Shown here: positions 18,174-28,129 of the stretch, piece by piece
How the letters are laid out: each line of letters starts with the position of its first letter
Numbering within the stretch: position 1 is the stretch's first letter
Assembly: GCA_019313915.1 (NCBI GenBank)
Contig: JAFDAJ010000007.1
Coordinates: 1 to 51,642, forward strand
Direction: 5' to 3'
Length of the DNA: 51,642 bases
Origin: Deltaproteobacteria bacterium
GTDB lineage: Bacteria; Myxococcota_A; Polyangia; Polyangiales; Houyiibacteriaceae
Translations under genes and position numbers: made by a program
Notes under the pieces: model-generated
Seen by the model: the letters and a program-made list of their open reading frames with translations, nothing else
What the model was told of the DNA's origin: nothing
The model's database searches: none

Positions 18174-19765
18174 ACCGGTTTTCCACCCGGATCGTCGTCC
18201 TGTTCGCCCTGGTTGCAACGTTCCCCGTCGCGCTAACGGGCATCGTCTGGCTGGGTGTATCGCACTGGGGCGCCGGCACAGGGATCGCCGAAGCGGAGAT
18301 GGCCCGCACGCAACTGCGGGAGCTCGACGCTCAACGCAAAGCAGCGGTGAGCCGCCTTTGCCGCGACGACCTGGCGGTCGACACCCTGCTCGACGAACGC
18401 GCCAGGGAAAGGCCTTCGGAGCTCGACTACGACCGCCTGTTTCGTGGATCGATGCAGGCCGCGGGGCTTCAGGCATTGTGGGTGTTGGACTCGCTGAGCG
18501 GAGAGGTCATCGCCACGGGGCACCGCCACAAGGTTCTCGGGAACGAAGGCGCCCAGCTGACGCGCCAAGCGAGGAGCGCGGGGGACCGCGCCTACGTGGT
18601 GACGCTGGGCGACCAAGAACATCAGAGGTTCTTGGTGAGGTCTTGCTCGATTGCGCGCGGAGGAGCCCACGTAACCCTGATCGCGGGGCACCGGTTCTCG
18701 GACCTTCGCCGCCTGGATCCCCGGCAGCTGGTGATCACCGGCGAGGCCAGCAAGCGAGACGAAGTGGTGATGGAGCTGGTCGACGCGGAGGGCGTTCCTC
18801 GAGGCGCGGTGGTCTGGCGCCCGAGGTTCGATCGGCGCGGCCCGCCACTTCTCCTTTGGATCGCATGCGTCGCGGTTCTGGCGCTGGGACTCGCGCTGAT
18901 GTTCGGCGGCTACCTCAATCGATGGCTGCAGTCCTCGGTTGACGAGCTCACCGCAGCCGCAACGAGGGTCGGTCGCGGGGACTTCGACACGACGCTGCGC
19001 GACGGACCCCGTGGGGCGTTCCCCGCAACCGCGACGGCGTTCAATCGAATGACGCGCGACTTGAGGGACGCGAGAGAGCAGCTGCGGCAGACCGAGCGAA
19101 TCGCCGCGTGGCAAGACATCGCGAAGAGCCTGGCGCACGAGCTCAAGAACCCGCTGTCGCCAATTCGGCTTTCAATCGAAACGCTGCGCAAGGCGCGCGA
19201 GCGCTCGCACGATGATTTCGACACGCTGTTTGATGAGTCGACGAAGACGATTCTTCAAGAGGTGGAGCGCCTTCGGAATATTGTCGACGAGTTCAGTCGA
19301 TTTGCGCGCCTTCCCGCGCCGAAGCTCGAGACAACGGACCTCCGCGAAGTCGTTAAACAGACTGCGTCCCTGCACGCGAAGGGAGATGCACCGGTCACCG
19401 CCAACCTACCGGGAGAGCCGGTCGAAGCATTTGTCGACGCCGACCAGATCACCCAGGTGCTCCACAACCTAGTGCAAAACGCTCGCGACGCGGCGAGAGA
19501 GGCGCACCCCGCAGGCGGCGGCACGGTGGGGCTGGCCCTGCAGAAGAAGGCCGGCACGATAACCATCCGGGTGGAAGACAACGGGGCGGGCATCCCGGCC
19601 GACCAAGCCGAGGCGATCTTCGAACCGTACTACACTCGCAAAGAGGGCGGCACCGGGCTAGGCCTGGCAATCACGCAGCGGATCGTGACAGAACACGGCG
19701 GCCGCATCGACGTAGAGTCGCGGGCAGGGCGAACGGTGTTCACGGTCGTGCTCCCGCACGCCTAA
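18170..19765 (+). CDS. Sensor histidine kinase (HAMP, HisKA, HATPase; NtrY-like)
   Basis: SLAHELKNPLSPIRLSIETL, NLVQNARDAAREA, DNGAGIPADQAEAIFEPYYTRKEGGTGLGLAI; 4-nt overlap with PBP gene. Confidence 0.92.
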   Translation: MNRFSTRIVVLFALVATFPVALTGIVWLGVSHWGAGTGIAEAEMARTQLRELDAQRKAAVSRLCRDDLAVDTLLDERARERPSELDYDRLFRGSMQAAGLQALWVLDSLSGEVIATGHRHKVLGNEGAQLTRQARSAGDRAYVVTLGDQEHQRFLVRSCSIARGGAHVTLIAGHRFSDLRRLDPRQLVITGEASKRDEVVMELVDAEGVPRGAVVWRPRFDRRGPPLLLWIACVAVLALGLALMFGGYLNRWLQSSVDELTAAATRVGRGDFDTTLRDGPRGAFPATATAFNRMTRDLRDAREQLRQTERIAAWQDIAKSLAHELKNPLSPIRLSIETLRKARERSHDDFDTLFDESTKTILQEVERLRNIVDEFSRFARLPAPKLETTDLREVVKQTASLHAKGDAPVTANLPGEPVEAFVDADQITQVLHNLVQNARDAAREAHPAGGGTVGLALQKKAGTITIRVEDNGAGIPADQAEAIFEPYYTRKEGGTGLGLAITQRIVTEHGGRIDVESRAGRTVFTVVLPHA

Positions 19766-19771
19766 CACCTT

Positions 19772-19785
19772 CACTGACACTGTCT
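19772..19785. repeat. Minimal CTG-hexamer motif (CACTGACACTGTCT) in a convergent gene gap
   Basis: Two to three units in the array family phase, touching the nnrS stop codon. Confidence 0.5.
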
Positions 19786-20974
19786 AGACCGTGGGCAACG
19801 ACCCAGGTCTCTGCACCCGCCCCTGCATCAAGATCGGGACGTACCGCCACGCAAAACAAACGAACCCCAGGAACCACGCCAGGGCCGAGGCAGCTAACAG
19901 CGTCCGTGCTCCCGGTCCGATGGTCGCCGCCACCCGGCAAATGGCTGCAACCGTGATCAACACGTAGGCCGCGGTCAGCACAGGGTGACTCTCCAGCGGC
20001 CGACTCGTGTGGCCGAGGGCGGCGCGACCCGCGATTGCGACGATCATCGTGCTGATCGCGCCGCTCGTCAGAGCATGGATCCCTGCGGTTCGGGGAAGGA
20101 AACCTAGCTCGGCGAACGCCAGGAGGAGAAAGCCGAGGGGGAGCCACGAAAAGGCCACGTGCAGTACCCACACGAGAGGCTCGTCACCGGTGTGGATCCC
20201 TTGCCAACGGGTGAGGCGGATAAACAGTAGGATGCTGGTGATCAAGCCAACGACGGCAGTCCATCGCGACGGGGCCCCAAGCAAGTGTAGGATCGCGAAG
20301 GCAACCATCAGCCAGGTGGTGAGCAGATCGAAGCGATCAAACACGGGCGGAAGCGTCGCCGGCTCACGCTTCTTTTCGGCGAGTTGACGCTTTAGCCAGT
20401 TGCGAGTGAACCCGGGAATGACCCGGCCGCCAATCAAATTGATGAGCATGACGACGAGCCAAAGGCCTGCGAAGAGCGCAGTCATGCTCGAACTCGCATT
20501 GCGCGTCATCCCCAGGAAGAAAAACGCATTGGTCACCGGCAACAGGCCCAGAATCAAGAGCACCTTGTAGTTGCCCTGACTGCGCGCACCGATGACCTCT
20601 CGGCTCATCAGCACGAAGAGCAATAGGCCGTACCCGAGGTCCGCCGCGATCGCGGGTGGCAGCAGGCTGGAGAACGGCAAGGCGAAGAGGACCCGCGCGA
20701 CCACCCACAGAGCGCTGAGAATCACGAGTGGCAGCCCGGAAACCGGGGGGCGCTTCGTCCAGGTCGCTACGGCGGTCAGCGCAAAACCGCCAATGGCGGC
20801 CCCCGCGAACCCGAAAATCATCTCATGCGCGTGCCACCAAGTCGGTGTCCCGAGGGAAGTGGGCATTGGCAGATACCCAAGCCACGCCGCAGCCCAGAGG
20901 GGAACGACGAGGACCGCGTAGAGCGTGGCCAGCAGAAACAGAGGACGGAACGCGTAGGTGAAGAAGGCGGTCAT
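19784..20974 (-). CDS. nnrS: NnrS family multi-TM protein
   Basis: MTAFFTYAFRPLFLLATLYAVLVVPLW, WWHAHEMIFGFAGAAIGGFALTAVATWTKRPP. Confidence 0.88.
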   Translation of the reverse strand: MTAFFTYAFRPLFLLATLYAVLVVPLWAAAWLGYLPMPTSLGTPTWWHAHEMIFGFAGAAIGGFALTAVATWTKRPPVSGLPLVILSALWVVARVLFALPFSSLLPPAIAADLGYGLLLFVLMSREVIGARSQGNYKVLLILGLLPVTNAFFFLGMTRNASSSMTALFAGLWLVVMLINLIGGRVIPGFTRNWLKRQLAEKKREPATLPPVFDRFDLLTTWLMVAFAILHLLGAPSRWTAVVGLITSILLFIRLTRWQGIHTGDEPLVWVLHVAFSWLPLGFLLLAFAELGFLPRTAGIHALTSGAISTMIVAIAGRAALGHTSRPLESHPVLTAAYVLITVAAICRVAATIGPGARTLLAASALAWFLGFVCFAWRYVPILMQGRVQRPGSLPTV

Positions 20975-20990
20975 CGCGAACCGCCAACCA

Positions 20991-21050
20991 CTGGCACTGG
21001 CACTGGCACTGACACTGACACTGACACTGACACTGACACTGACACCGTCA
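20991..21050. repeat. Hexanucleotide array, 10 units (CTGGCA x3, CTGACA x6, CCGTCA)
   Basis: Period 6 without indels; between nnrS start and the response-regulator stop. Confidence 0.96.
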
Positions 21051-21055
21051 GGGGG

Positions 21056-22393
21056 CTACTGCGCCTCGATCCCGTACCCCCGCAGCTTCCGTTGCAGCGT
21101 CCTCCGGTCGATTCCCAGCGCCGCGGCGGCTCGTGTGATGTTTCCATCCATTTCCCGCAGCACCGATTCGACATGGTCCCGTTCAACGTCAGCCAGGCTC
21201 GTTCGGCTGGACCGATCCGGCTCTGACGGGAGCGTGGAGTCACGCGCGTTTCCGAAAACGCTTGCCGCAACCATGCGACGGATCAGATCCGCTCCGAGGG
21301 TTTCAGAGATCGCAAACAACGAAGCCCGGCGGAGCACGTTGAGCAACTCTCGCACATTGCCCGGCCAGTCGTACTCCTGAAGCGCGGCCAATGCTTCGGA
21401 GTCGAGTGAGAGGTTGCTCTTTCCGAGGCGCGCGAGCAGGTGCACCGCGAGCGGCTCGATGTCTTCTGGACGCTCCCGCAGGGGTCGAATCAGCACAGGG
21501 AAAACCTGCAGACGAAAGTAGAGATCTTCTCGGAACCGGCCCGCCTGCGTTTCTGCCCATAGGTCGCGGTTGGTCGCCGCGACGATTCGCACGTCGACCT
21601 CGGTCTCACCGGATTCACCAACAGGGCGGATTGCCTTGGTCTCGATGGCGCGGAGCAGCTTGGCCTGGCTCTCGAGGGGGAGCTCGGCGAGCTCGTCGAT
21701 GAACAGTGTGCCTCCGTCTGCCTCGCGAAAGAGCCCTGCCCTGTTGTCCTGCGCTCCGGTAAACGCCCCACGCTTGTGTCCGAATAGCTCGCTCTCGAAC
21801 AGCTCACGCGGAACACAGGCCGCATTCATTGCGACGAACGGGCGTGCAGCGCGGTTGCTTTGCGCGTGAATCTGGCGCGCGACCACTTCTTTGCCCGTAC
21901 CCGTCTCGCCAAACACGAGGACCGTGTCGTCGGTTGGCGCGACCGCGCGGACGAACTCGTGCACCTCGTCGATGACCGGGCTCGCTCCGACCAGTGGAAT
22001 CGCTCGTGGAAACGACTCGGACTCGGTGCGACCCCGCTCGAGTAGCGCCTGGCGGAGCAAGGGCCTCAGCATGTCCGCATCGACTGGTTTCTCCAGAAAG
22101 GAAAAGGCGCCGAGCTGCATCGCCTCGACTGCTGCCTTCACGGTGCCGTGTCCCGTCAGCACGATGATGCTCGTCGGGATGGTCCCGCAACGTCGAAGCA
22201 CCTCCAGACCGTCGATGCCCTTCATCTTCAAGTCGAGGAGCGCGACATCCGGCGGCACGCCGTTGCTGAGCACCTCGACGGCTTCCTCTCCGCTGCTCGC
22301 CTCCGACACGGCGTAGCCACCGCGCCGCAACGCCTTCGCCATAGCGAAGCGAAAGGCCGCATCGTCGTCGATGATAAGGACGCTACCGTTCAT
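21056..22393 (-). CDS. Sigma54-dependent response regulator (NtrC family)
   Basis: Receiver IDDDAAFRFAMAKAL...DVALLDLKMKGIDGLEVL; GETGTGKEVVARQIH; ESELFGHKRGAFTGA; C-terminal ITRAAAALGIDRRTLQRKL. Confidence 0.96.
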   Translation of the reverse strand: MNGSVLIIDDDAAFRFAMAKALRRGGYAVSEASSGEEAVEVLSNGVPPDVALLDLKMKGIDGLEVLRRCGTIPTSIIVLTGHGTVKAAVEAMQLGAFSFLEKPVDADMLRPLLRQALLERGRTESESFPRAIPLVGASPVIDEVHEFVRAVAPTDDTVLVFGETGTGKEVVARQIHAQSNRAARPFVAMNAACVPRELFESELFGHKRGAFTGAQDNRAGLFREADGGTLFIDELAELPLESQAKLLRAIETKAIRPVGESGETEVDVRIVAATNRDLWAETQAGRFREDLYFRLQVFPVLIRPLRERPEDIEPLAVHLLARLGKSNLSLDSEALAALQEYDWPGNVRELLNVLRRASLFAISETLGADLIRRMVAASVFGNARDSTLPSEPDRSSRTSLADVERDHVESVLREMDGNITRAAAALGIDRRTLQRKLRGYGIEAQ

Positions 22394-24129
22394 GGCCAGG
22401 GCGCACGGTGATGCACCGTAGGCCCTTTTGCAAGCGACTCCGTCCCGGTGGGCAGCCGCACGCGCGCACGAGCGCCACCTTGATCCCGATTCTCGATGGT
22501 GAGCTCGCCGCCCATCGTCTGGACCAGCATGTACGAGGCGTACAAACCGAGGCCTGTGCCCTCGCCAGGCGGCTTGGTCGTCGCGAATGGCTCGAAGAGG
22601 CGTGCTTCGATGTCTGGATGGATCCCGCCGCCCTCGTCCTCGACGACGATCTCGACCATGGAGACGCGTCGGCTCGCCGAGAGCCAGACGCGTTTGCCGC
22701 CCGCTTCGCGGTTCGCGTCTAGAGAGTTCTGCAGCAGGTTTACGAGCACTTGCAGCAGTCGATCCGGATCGGCGACCACGACCAGGTCCCCAACCGAGTC
22801 GCTGATCTCGAGCTCCGGACCGCCTTCGCGCTTGCCGGCAAACACGAGCGCGCGAGCCCGCTCGACGATGGGGAGCAGCGGAGCCGACGAGTTCAGCCTG
22901 AGACGCGGAAGAGTCCCGCCGATCAGCAGCGAGTGGGTGATACGGCCAAGACGCCCGGTCTCATCGCGGATGAGTGCGGCGGACTCGGCAAGATCGGACT
23001 GCAGCGCTTCATCGCCGCCAAGCGACCGGATCGCCTCTCGCATGTCGGCGGCTAACGTTCGAATCGTGGCCAACGGCGTATTGAGCTCGTGGGCGACCCC
23101 CTGCGCGACGCGCCCGAGGCTCGCCAATCGCTCTGCGTGAAGCAGCCGGCGTTCTGCGAGGAGTGTTTGAGTACGGTCGACGTACAGGTTCATGACGCGC
23201 GGCGGCTCGTTGCCGCGCGAAGCCAACGGAAAGGACAGCATTTCGTAGCATCGGTCGCCGACCGTGAACCGGCATCGACCTTCGACACCGTCGTCTCGGG
23301 CACGCCAGACGGGACACAGACCAGCGGGCTGGGTCTCACAACCGCGGCGCGCGAAGGGGCACTCCCATGTGTCATCGACATTGGGGCTGGGCGCGAGCTC
23401 ATCGGCCAAACGGTTGCGCCATTCGATACGGCCGTCGGCAGACACGACCTCCAGGCCGGCTTCAAGCTCGTCGAGCGTGTTGGAGATCACTTGGTACTCG
23501 AGCTCCGCTTGGTCGCGCGCCGTCGCCAACGCCTGCTCCCGGTCTCGCAGTTCACGGACGGCATGAAGCACGACGTACGCCACAGCCGCCACGGTCGTCG
23601 TGAACGCCGCAACGTTGCCGACCGTGTCCCACGGCGGAGCTGGATCCCAGACACCGATCTGCAGCCAAGGCACCCACTCGGTCAGAGCAAGGAAGCCCGC
23701 GGCGGCTAGCGCAGCAGCCGTCGCAACGAGGGTGGCTCCGGGGCCTCCCAAGATTCCGATCAGCGCGAGGTGAAAAACGTAGAACCCAATGAACGGTGAT
23801 GAGATACCTCCGGCGGCCCACAACACCACGGTGAGCAGGACGAGGTCGACGAGCGCCTGGGAGACCGCGGCTCTCTTACCAGTCCCGAGGCCGGAGGCTC
23901 GTCGCAGAAGGAAGTAGTTGTAGACGCTGCCCACGGCGACGACGAGCAACAACACCCGCCATGCCACGCCGGGGAAGTAGCCCGCCAAGACCAACCCTGT
24001 CGCCGCCAGGACGCCCGCCATGGCGACCCATCGCAGCGTGATCAACCATCGGATACGGTCGGCGCCGAAATCGTCTCGTTCGCGGGAATCGGCAAAAATG
24101 CTCAAGCGACTGGGTTCCTCGGCCATCAT
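22390..24129 (-). CDS. Membrane sensor histidine kinase, RegB/PrrB-like H-box, with Cys-rich linker
   Basis: 6-TM-like N-terminus, CPFARRGCETQPAGLCPVWRARDDGVEGRC, GRVAQGVAHELNTPLATI, HATPase; overlaps regulator by 4 nt; start inferred. Confidence 0.9.
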   Translation of the reverse strand: MMAEEPSRLSIFADSRERDDFGADRIRWLITLRWVAMAGVLAATGLVLAGYFPGVAWRVLLLVVAVGSVYNYFLLRRASGLGTGKRAAVSQALVDLVLLTVVLWAAGGISSPFIGFYVFHLALIGILGGPGATLVATAAALAAAGFLALTEWVPWLQIGVWDPAPPWDTVGNVAAFTTTVAAVAYVVLHAVRELRDREQALATARDQAELEYQVISNTLDELEAGLEVVSADGRIEWRNRLADELAPSPNVDDTWECPFARRGCETQPAGLCPVWRARDDGVEGRCRFTVGDRCYEMLSFPLASRGNEPPRVMNLYVDRTQTLLAERRLLHAERLASLGRVAQGVAHELNTPLATIRTLAADMREAIRSLGGDEALQSDLAESAALIRDETGRLGRITHSLLIGGTLPRLRLNSSAPLLPIVERARALVFAGKREGGPELEISDSVGDLVVVADPDRLLQVLVNLLQNSLDANREAGGKRVWLSASRRVSMVEIVVEDEGGGIHPDIEARLFEPFATTKPPGEGTGLGLYASYMLVQTMGGELTIENRDQGGARARVRLPTGTESLAKGPTVHHRAPWP

Positions 24130-24191
24130 GGTTTCCTGGGTTTTGGGGTCGATCGCACCCGCTGGCCAGAGTACAACGAGGCCACCCGCCG

Positions 24192-24740
24192 ATGGCAGAC
24201 GAATCAAAAGAAAGAAAGGTGATCATTGCTCTCCTTCTGACATCGACGCTGCTGACGATGCTCGGCATCGCGGGGGTCCTCAGGGGCGCCTACGACCTGT
24301 CCTTGGCTCCCCTTCCCGAAGACATTCGCGAGTTGTACGAGCCGGAGGCCGAAGTGACCGACGCGGAGGTTCAGCTTTTCGAGGCTCAAGTGTCCAACCC
24401 CTATCGGCGACCCATGGCCGCTGCCAATGTGGTGGTTTCGGCGTTGGTGCTCATCGGTAGCTTCATGTTGAGCTGGCGCCGAAAGCTCGCGCTGTGGTGG
24501 ATCAAGCAGGCGGTGGCGGCCAAGTTGATTTGGATCACCGCCTATACCGTCTCGCTCGTCTCTCACGTCAAGTTGACGTTTGCGCCGTTGCCGCTCGAAC
24601 ATCCAGGCGGAGCGCTCCCCGAGGTCATCGGCGGCGTGATCCTCGTGAGCACGTTCAGCGGCGCGCTGCATGTCGCGGCCGCTTACCGAGCCACGCGACC
24701 CGACATCGGCCAGTTCATCGAATCCAACGCTAAAAGTTGA
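24192..24740 (+). CDS. Hypothetical membrane protein
   Basis: Several hydrophobic segments; divergent from the sensor kinase. Confidence 0.65.
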   Translation: MADESKERKVIIALLLTSTLLTMLGIAGVLRGAYDLSLAPLPEDIRELYEPEAEVTDAEVQLFEAQVSNPYRRPMAAANVVVSALVLIGSFMLSWRRKLALWWIKQAVAAKLIWITAYTVSLVSHVKLTFAPLPLEHPGGALPEVIGGVILVSTFSGALHVAAAYRATRPDIGQFIESNAKS

Positions 24741-25467
24741 TGCGGCGCATGATGGCGCGTGGCAGGGCTCGGATGACCGCCATGATGAGTCGCCACAGCG
24801 CCGGCGCATAAACGACTGGCGCGCCACGGTCCATGGCGCCCAGCACACGCCGTGCCACGGCGTCGGGCTCACCGGCGAACGGCGGCGGTTCGAGCCCGGC
24901 GGTCATGCTGGTCTTGACGAATCCAGGTTTGACGGTGACCACGCGCAGGCCTTCAGCATGGTGTTTGTGATCCAACCCTTCGAGATAGCGAGTGAGGCCC
25001 GCCTTGGCGGCACCGTAGATGATGACCGGTTTGCGGCCCCGTTCTCCCGCGACCGAGCTGAACACACACAAAGTGCCGCCGCCCTCTTCGAGGAGCGCCT
25101 TCTTCGCCGCCTCGCAGAACATGACGGTGTTGGAGAAATTGATTCGAACTAGTCTCTCGGCAAGCGCGGGGTCCGCTTCGAGCTCCTCTTGAGTGGCGAA
25201 CACGCCGGCGGTGACGACCACTGCGTCCAAACCTCCGAGCGCCTCTCGGGCAGCATCGATCGCAGAGGTAAACGCTTCGGGCTTCTCGAGGTCGCAAACC
25301 ACACCGCGCACAGGACCCGTTGCGCCTCGCACGCTCAGGTCAGCAGCACTGCGCTCGAGGTCGACGCTGTTTCGGCCAAGAAGGCAAATCGTGTCGCCAC
25401 GCTCCGCCGTCAATCGCGCAAGCGCACGCCCCATCCCCTTGGTTGCACCTAGAAACGCAACTCTCAT
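24730..25467 (-). CDS. SDR oxidoreductase, DprE2-like
   Basis: MRVAFLGATKGMGRALARL, VVVTAGVFATQEE, SSVAGERGRKPVIIYGAAKAGLTRYLEGL; adjacent to DprE1-like gene. Confidence 0.82.
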   Translation of the reverse strand: MRVAFLGATKGMGRALARLTAERGDTICLLGRNSVDLERSAADLSVRGATGPVRGVVCDLEKPEAFTSAIDAAREALGGLDAVVVTAGVFATQEELEADPALAERLVRINFSNTVMFCEAAKKALLEEGGGTLCVFSSVAGERGRKPVIIYGAAKAGLTRYLEGLDHKHHAEGLRVVTVKPGFVKTSMTAGLEPPPFAGEPDAVARRVLGAMDRGAPVVYAPALWRLIMAVIRALPRAIMRRINF

Positions 25468-25468
25468 G

Positions 25469-26797
25469 TTAGTCCCCTAGCAAGCGCACGGACTGCGCGC
25501 TTCGAAATCTGCGGTTCGGATCCCAGCGATCGCGAATCGCTTGAAACTCGTCGAGGCGTGGCCCCTCCATGGCTTCGAAATGCTCTCGCCGTGTGAATGA
25601 ATCTTTGGCGAGGTAAATACGGCCGCCCTCCTGGATCACCTGTTCGTTCAGGGCGTCGACGAGGTCTTGAGTGTCGTCCCGAACCGCGATGTCGAGCGCC
25701 AACGTGATCCCAGGCCGAGGGAAAGAAAGGATACCCTTGCTCTCTCGCCCAAAATCTTTGATGACGCACAAGAACGAAGCGCCGCCGCGGGCGGTGAGGA
25801 CGTCGAGCACGCGACGTGCCGAGGCCCGCCCTGCCTCGCGCGGCAACACGCATTGATACTGCGTAAACCCGCGTCGGCCGTACATGCGGTTCCAAGAACG
25901 GATTGCGTCGAGGGGATAGTAGAAGGACTCGTGGCTGACGATCCCGCTAGAGCGTCGGCGCCATTGCTTGCGATAGTACAGCTCGTTGAAAAGCCGGATG
26001 GTGAGCCCGCTCAACACCCAGGACGGCCAATCGAATCGGAGGCTTGGTTGGAAACCCGGCTTGGGCGCGCGGGGCGGAGCTTGGTCTGCCTCTGCCCATC
26101 GACCGGTCATGAGAATGCCGCGCCCCATGTTCTTGCCGCGCGCAAGGCAATCGATCCAACCCATGGTGTACGGCCACTCGGGCGCTGACTCCTCCAGCGC
26201 GTCCTGGAACTCATCAATGTCGTGAATGCGTCGACTCTCCTGACAGATCCACTGCGAAGGGATCCGGCGCATCCCGAACTCCACCTCGAGAATGTGCCCA
26301 GTGAGGCCCATTCCGCCGATCGTCGCACGGAAGAGGTCGGCGTGTCGTTCCGGTGAGCAATCGAGCACGCGTCCATCGGCAACCCGCATCTTGAGCGAGG
26401 TGACATGGTGACCGAAATTGCCATCCTTGTGTTGGTTCTTGCCGTGAACGTCTGCAGCAACCATGCCGCCAAGGGTAACGAACTTCGTGCCCGGGGAAAC
26501 GGGAGAGAAGTAGCCGCGAGGCATCAGAAGACGATTGAGCTCACCCAGCGTGAAGCCCGACTCGGCACGAAAGAGGCCGGAGTCCTCGTCGAAGCTCAGA
26601 ATGCGATCAGCGAACGTGGTGTTGAGGACGGTCGGCTCGTCATCCGGAGGCAGAGACGCGTCACCGTATGAGCGGCCGAGCCCCCGTGACAGATTGACAT
26701 CGGCGCTGATGCGCTCGAGATCCTCGCCCACGCGCTCCCGCCCTTGAGCCGAATGCCGGCCCCAACCCGAGAGCGTCGAAAGCGGTGGCTCACGCAT
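25469..26797 (-). CDS. FAD-linked oxidase, DprE1-like (decaprenylphosphoryl-ribose oxidase family)
   Basis: RGLGRSYGDASL, GKNQHKDGNFGHHVTSL, LSFPRPGITLALDIAV, GGRIYLAKDSFTRREHFEAM...DEFQAIRDRWDPNRRFRS. Confidence 0.86.
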   Translation of the reverse strand: MREPPLSTLSGWGRHSAQGRERVGEDLERISADVNLSRGLGRSYGDASLPPDDEPTVLNTTFADRILSFDEDSGLFRAESGFTLGELNRLLMPRGYFSPVSPGTKFVTLGGMVAADVHGKNQHKDGNFGHHVTSLKMRVADGRVLDCSPERHADLFRATIGGMGLTGHILEVEFGMRRIPSQWICQESRRIHDIDEFQDALEESAPEWPYTMGWIDCLARGKNMGRGILMTGRWAEADQAPPRAPKPGFQPSLRFDWPSWVLSGLTIRLFNELYYRKQWRRRSSGIVSHESFYYPLDAIRSWNRMYGRRGFTQYQCVLPREAGRASARRVLDVLTARGGASFLCVIKDFGRESKGILSFPRPGITLALDIAVRDDTQDLVDALNEQVIQEGGRIYLAKDSFTRREHFEAMEGPRLDEFQAIRDRWDPNRRFRSAQSVRLLGD

Positions 26798-26832
26798 GGC
26801 GTGGGTAGTGTAGCGCGATGACGGGCAGGGCC

Positions 26833-28002
26833 CTAGCGCCCACGCTTAGGCATGAGCGCCTTACGAAGCTCATCAGCGCGATCGGTGCGCTCCCACGTGA
26901 ATGTCTTCTCGGTGCGGCCGAAATGCCCATAGGCTGCCGTCGGGGCGTAAATGGGGCGCAGGAGGTCCAGGGTGTCGACGATCGCCGCGGGGCGGAAATC
27001 AAACAGCTTGGACACCACCTTGCTGATCTTCTCGTCGGAGACGACGCCCGTGCCGAACGTCGTCACGTAGACGCCCATCGGCTTCGCGACGCCGATGGCA
27101 TAGGCCACCTGCACCTCGCAGCGTGACGCGACCTTGGCGGCCACGATGTTCTTGGCCACGTAGCGGGCGAAGTAGGCCGCGCTGCGGTCGACTTTGGAAG
27201 GATCCTTGCCACTGAAGGCGCCACCGCCGTGCCGGCCCATGCCGCCGTACGTGTCGACGATGATCTTGCGACCCGTCAGGCCGGCATCTCCGTACGGACC
27301 GCCAACGACGAAGCGTCCGGTCGGATTGATGTGAAACTTGGTCTTCTTGTCGATCATCTTCGCCGGAAGGGTCGGCAGGATGACCTCCTCGATGATCGCG
27401 TCCCGAAGAGCGCGCGGCTTGACGCTCTCCGCGTGCTGCGTCGAAACCACGATCGCATCAAACCGCCGCGGCTTGTCTTTCTCGTACTCGACGGTGACCT
27501 GCGTCTTGCCGTCCGGGCGAAGCCCCTCGATGATGTTCTTCTTGCGAACCTGCGTCAGCCGGCGCGCCAGCTTGTGGGACAGGTCGATCGGCATCGGCAT
27601 GAGCTGGCGTGTCTCGTTGACGGCGTAGCCAAACATGAGCCCCTGGTCGCCGGCCCCCTGCTCCTTCTTGGCGCTGGAGTCGACGCCCATGGCGATATCG
27701 GGCGACTGCTGCTCGACCGCGGCCAGAACACCGCAGGTGTAGGCGTCGAATCCCATCGCGGAGTCGGTGTATCCGATTTCCGTGATCGCTTCTCGGGCGA
27801 CCTTCGCGATCTCGATGACGGCCTTCGAGGTGACCTCTCCAGCACAGACGACAAAGCCGGTCTTGACCATGGTTTCGACCGCCACGCGCGACTTCGGGTC
27901 TTGCGCGAGGTACGCGTCCAGCAGCGAATCGCTGATCTTGTCGCAGATCTTGTCGGGGTGACCCTCGGTCACAGACTCGGAAGTAAACAGGTATTGGCTC
28001 AT
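26833..28002 (-). CDS. metK: S-adenosylmethionine synthetase
   Basis: [58 protein letters not shown]. Confidence 0.98.
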   Translation of the reverse strand: MSQYLFTSESVTEGHPDKICDKISDSLLDAYLAQDPKSRVAVETMVKTGFVVCAGEVTSKAVIEIAKVAREAITEIGYTDSAMGFDAYTCGVLAAVEQQSPDIAMGVDSSAKKEQGAGDQGLMFGYAVNETRQLMPMPIDLSHKLARRLTQVRKKNIIEGLRPDGKTQVTVEYEKDKPRRFDAIVVSTQHAESVKPRALRDAIIEEVILPTLPAKMIDKKTKFHINPTGRFVVGGPYGDAGLTGRKIIVDTYGGMGRHGGGAFSGKDPSKVDRSAAYFARYVAKNIVAAKVASRCEVQVAYAIGVAKPMGVYVTTFGTGVVSDEKISKVVSKLFDFRPAAIVDTLDLLRPIYAPTAAYGHFGRTEKTFTWERTDRADELRKALMPKRGR

Positions 28003-28129
28003 AATTGCGATGCCTCATATCCGCGACGACGGTTAGAGTCAATTGGGCGGCACCGGCGCCAGTCAGGCCTCAATACTAGTTCCTCGGGCCCCGGGCCTCG
28101 GGGTTTTGGTATTGGCGCCAACGCTGACT

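Noticed and set aside
20991-21050. TGGCAC inside the arrays as sigma54 -24 elements, attractive next to a sigma54 activator
   Set aside because: The partner TTGC at the correct 12-nt GG-GC spacing is absent; the period-6 repeat gives GG or GA there, so it matches only half of the promoter.
28003-28129. SAM riboswitch upstream of metK
   Set aside because: No SAM-I/II/III or SAH consensus could be matched by eye; the GC-rich CCTCGGGCCCCGGGCCTCGGGG segment is mostly direct repeat with only short pairing.
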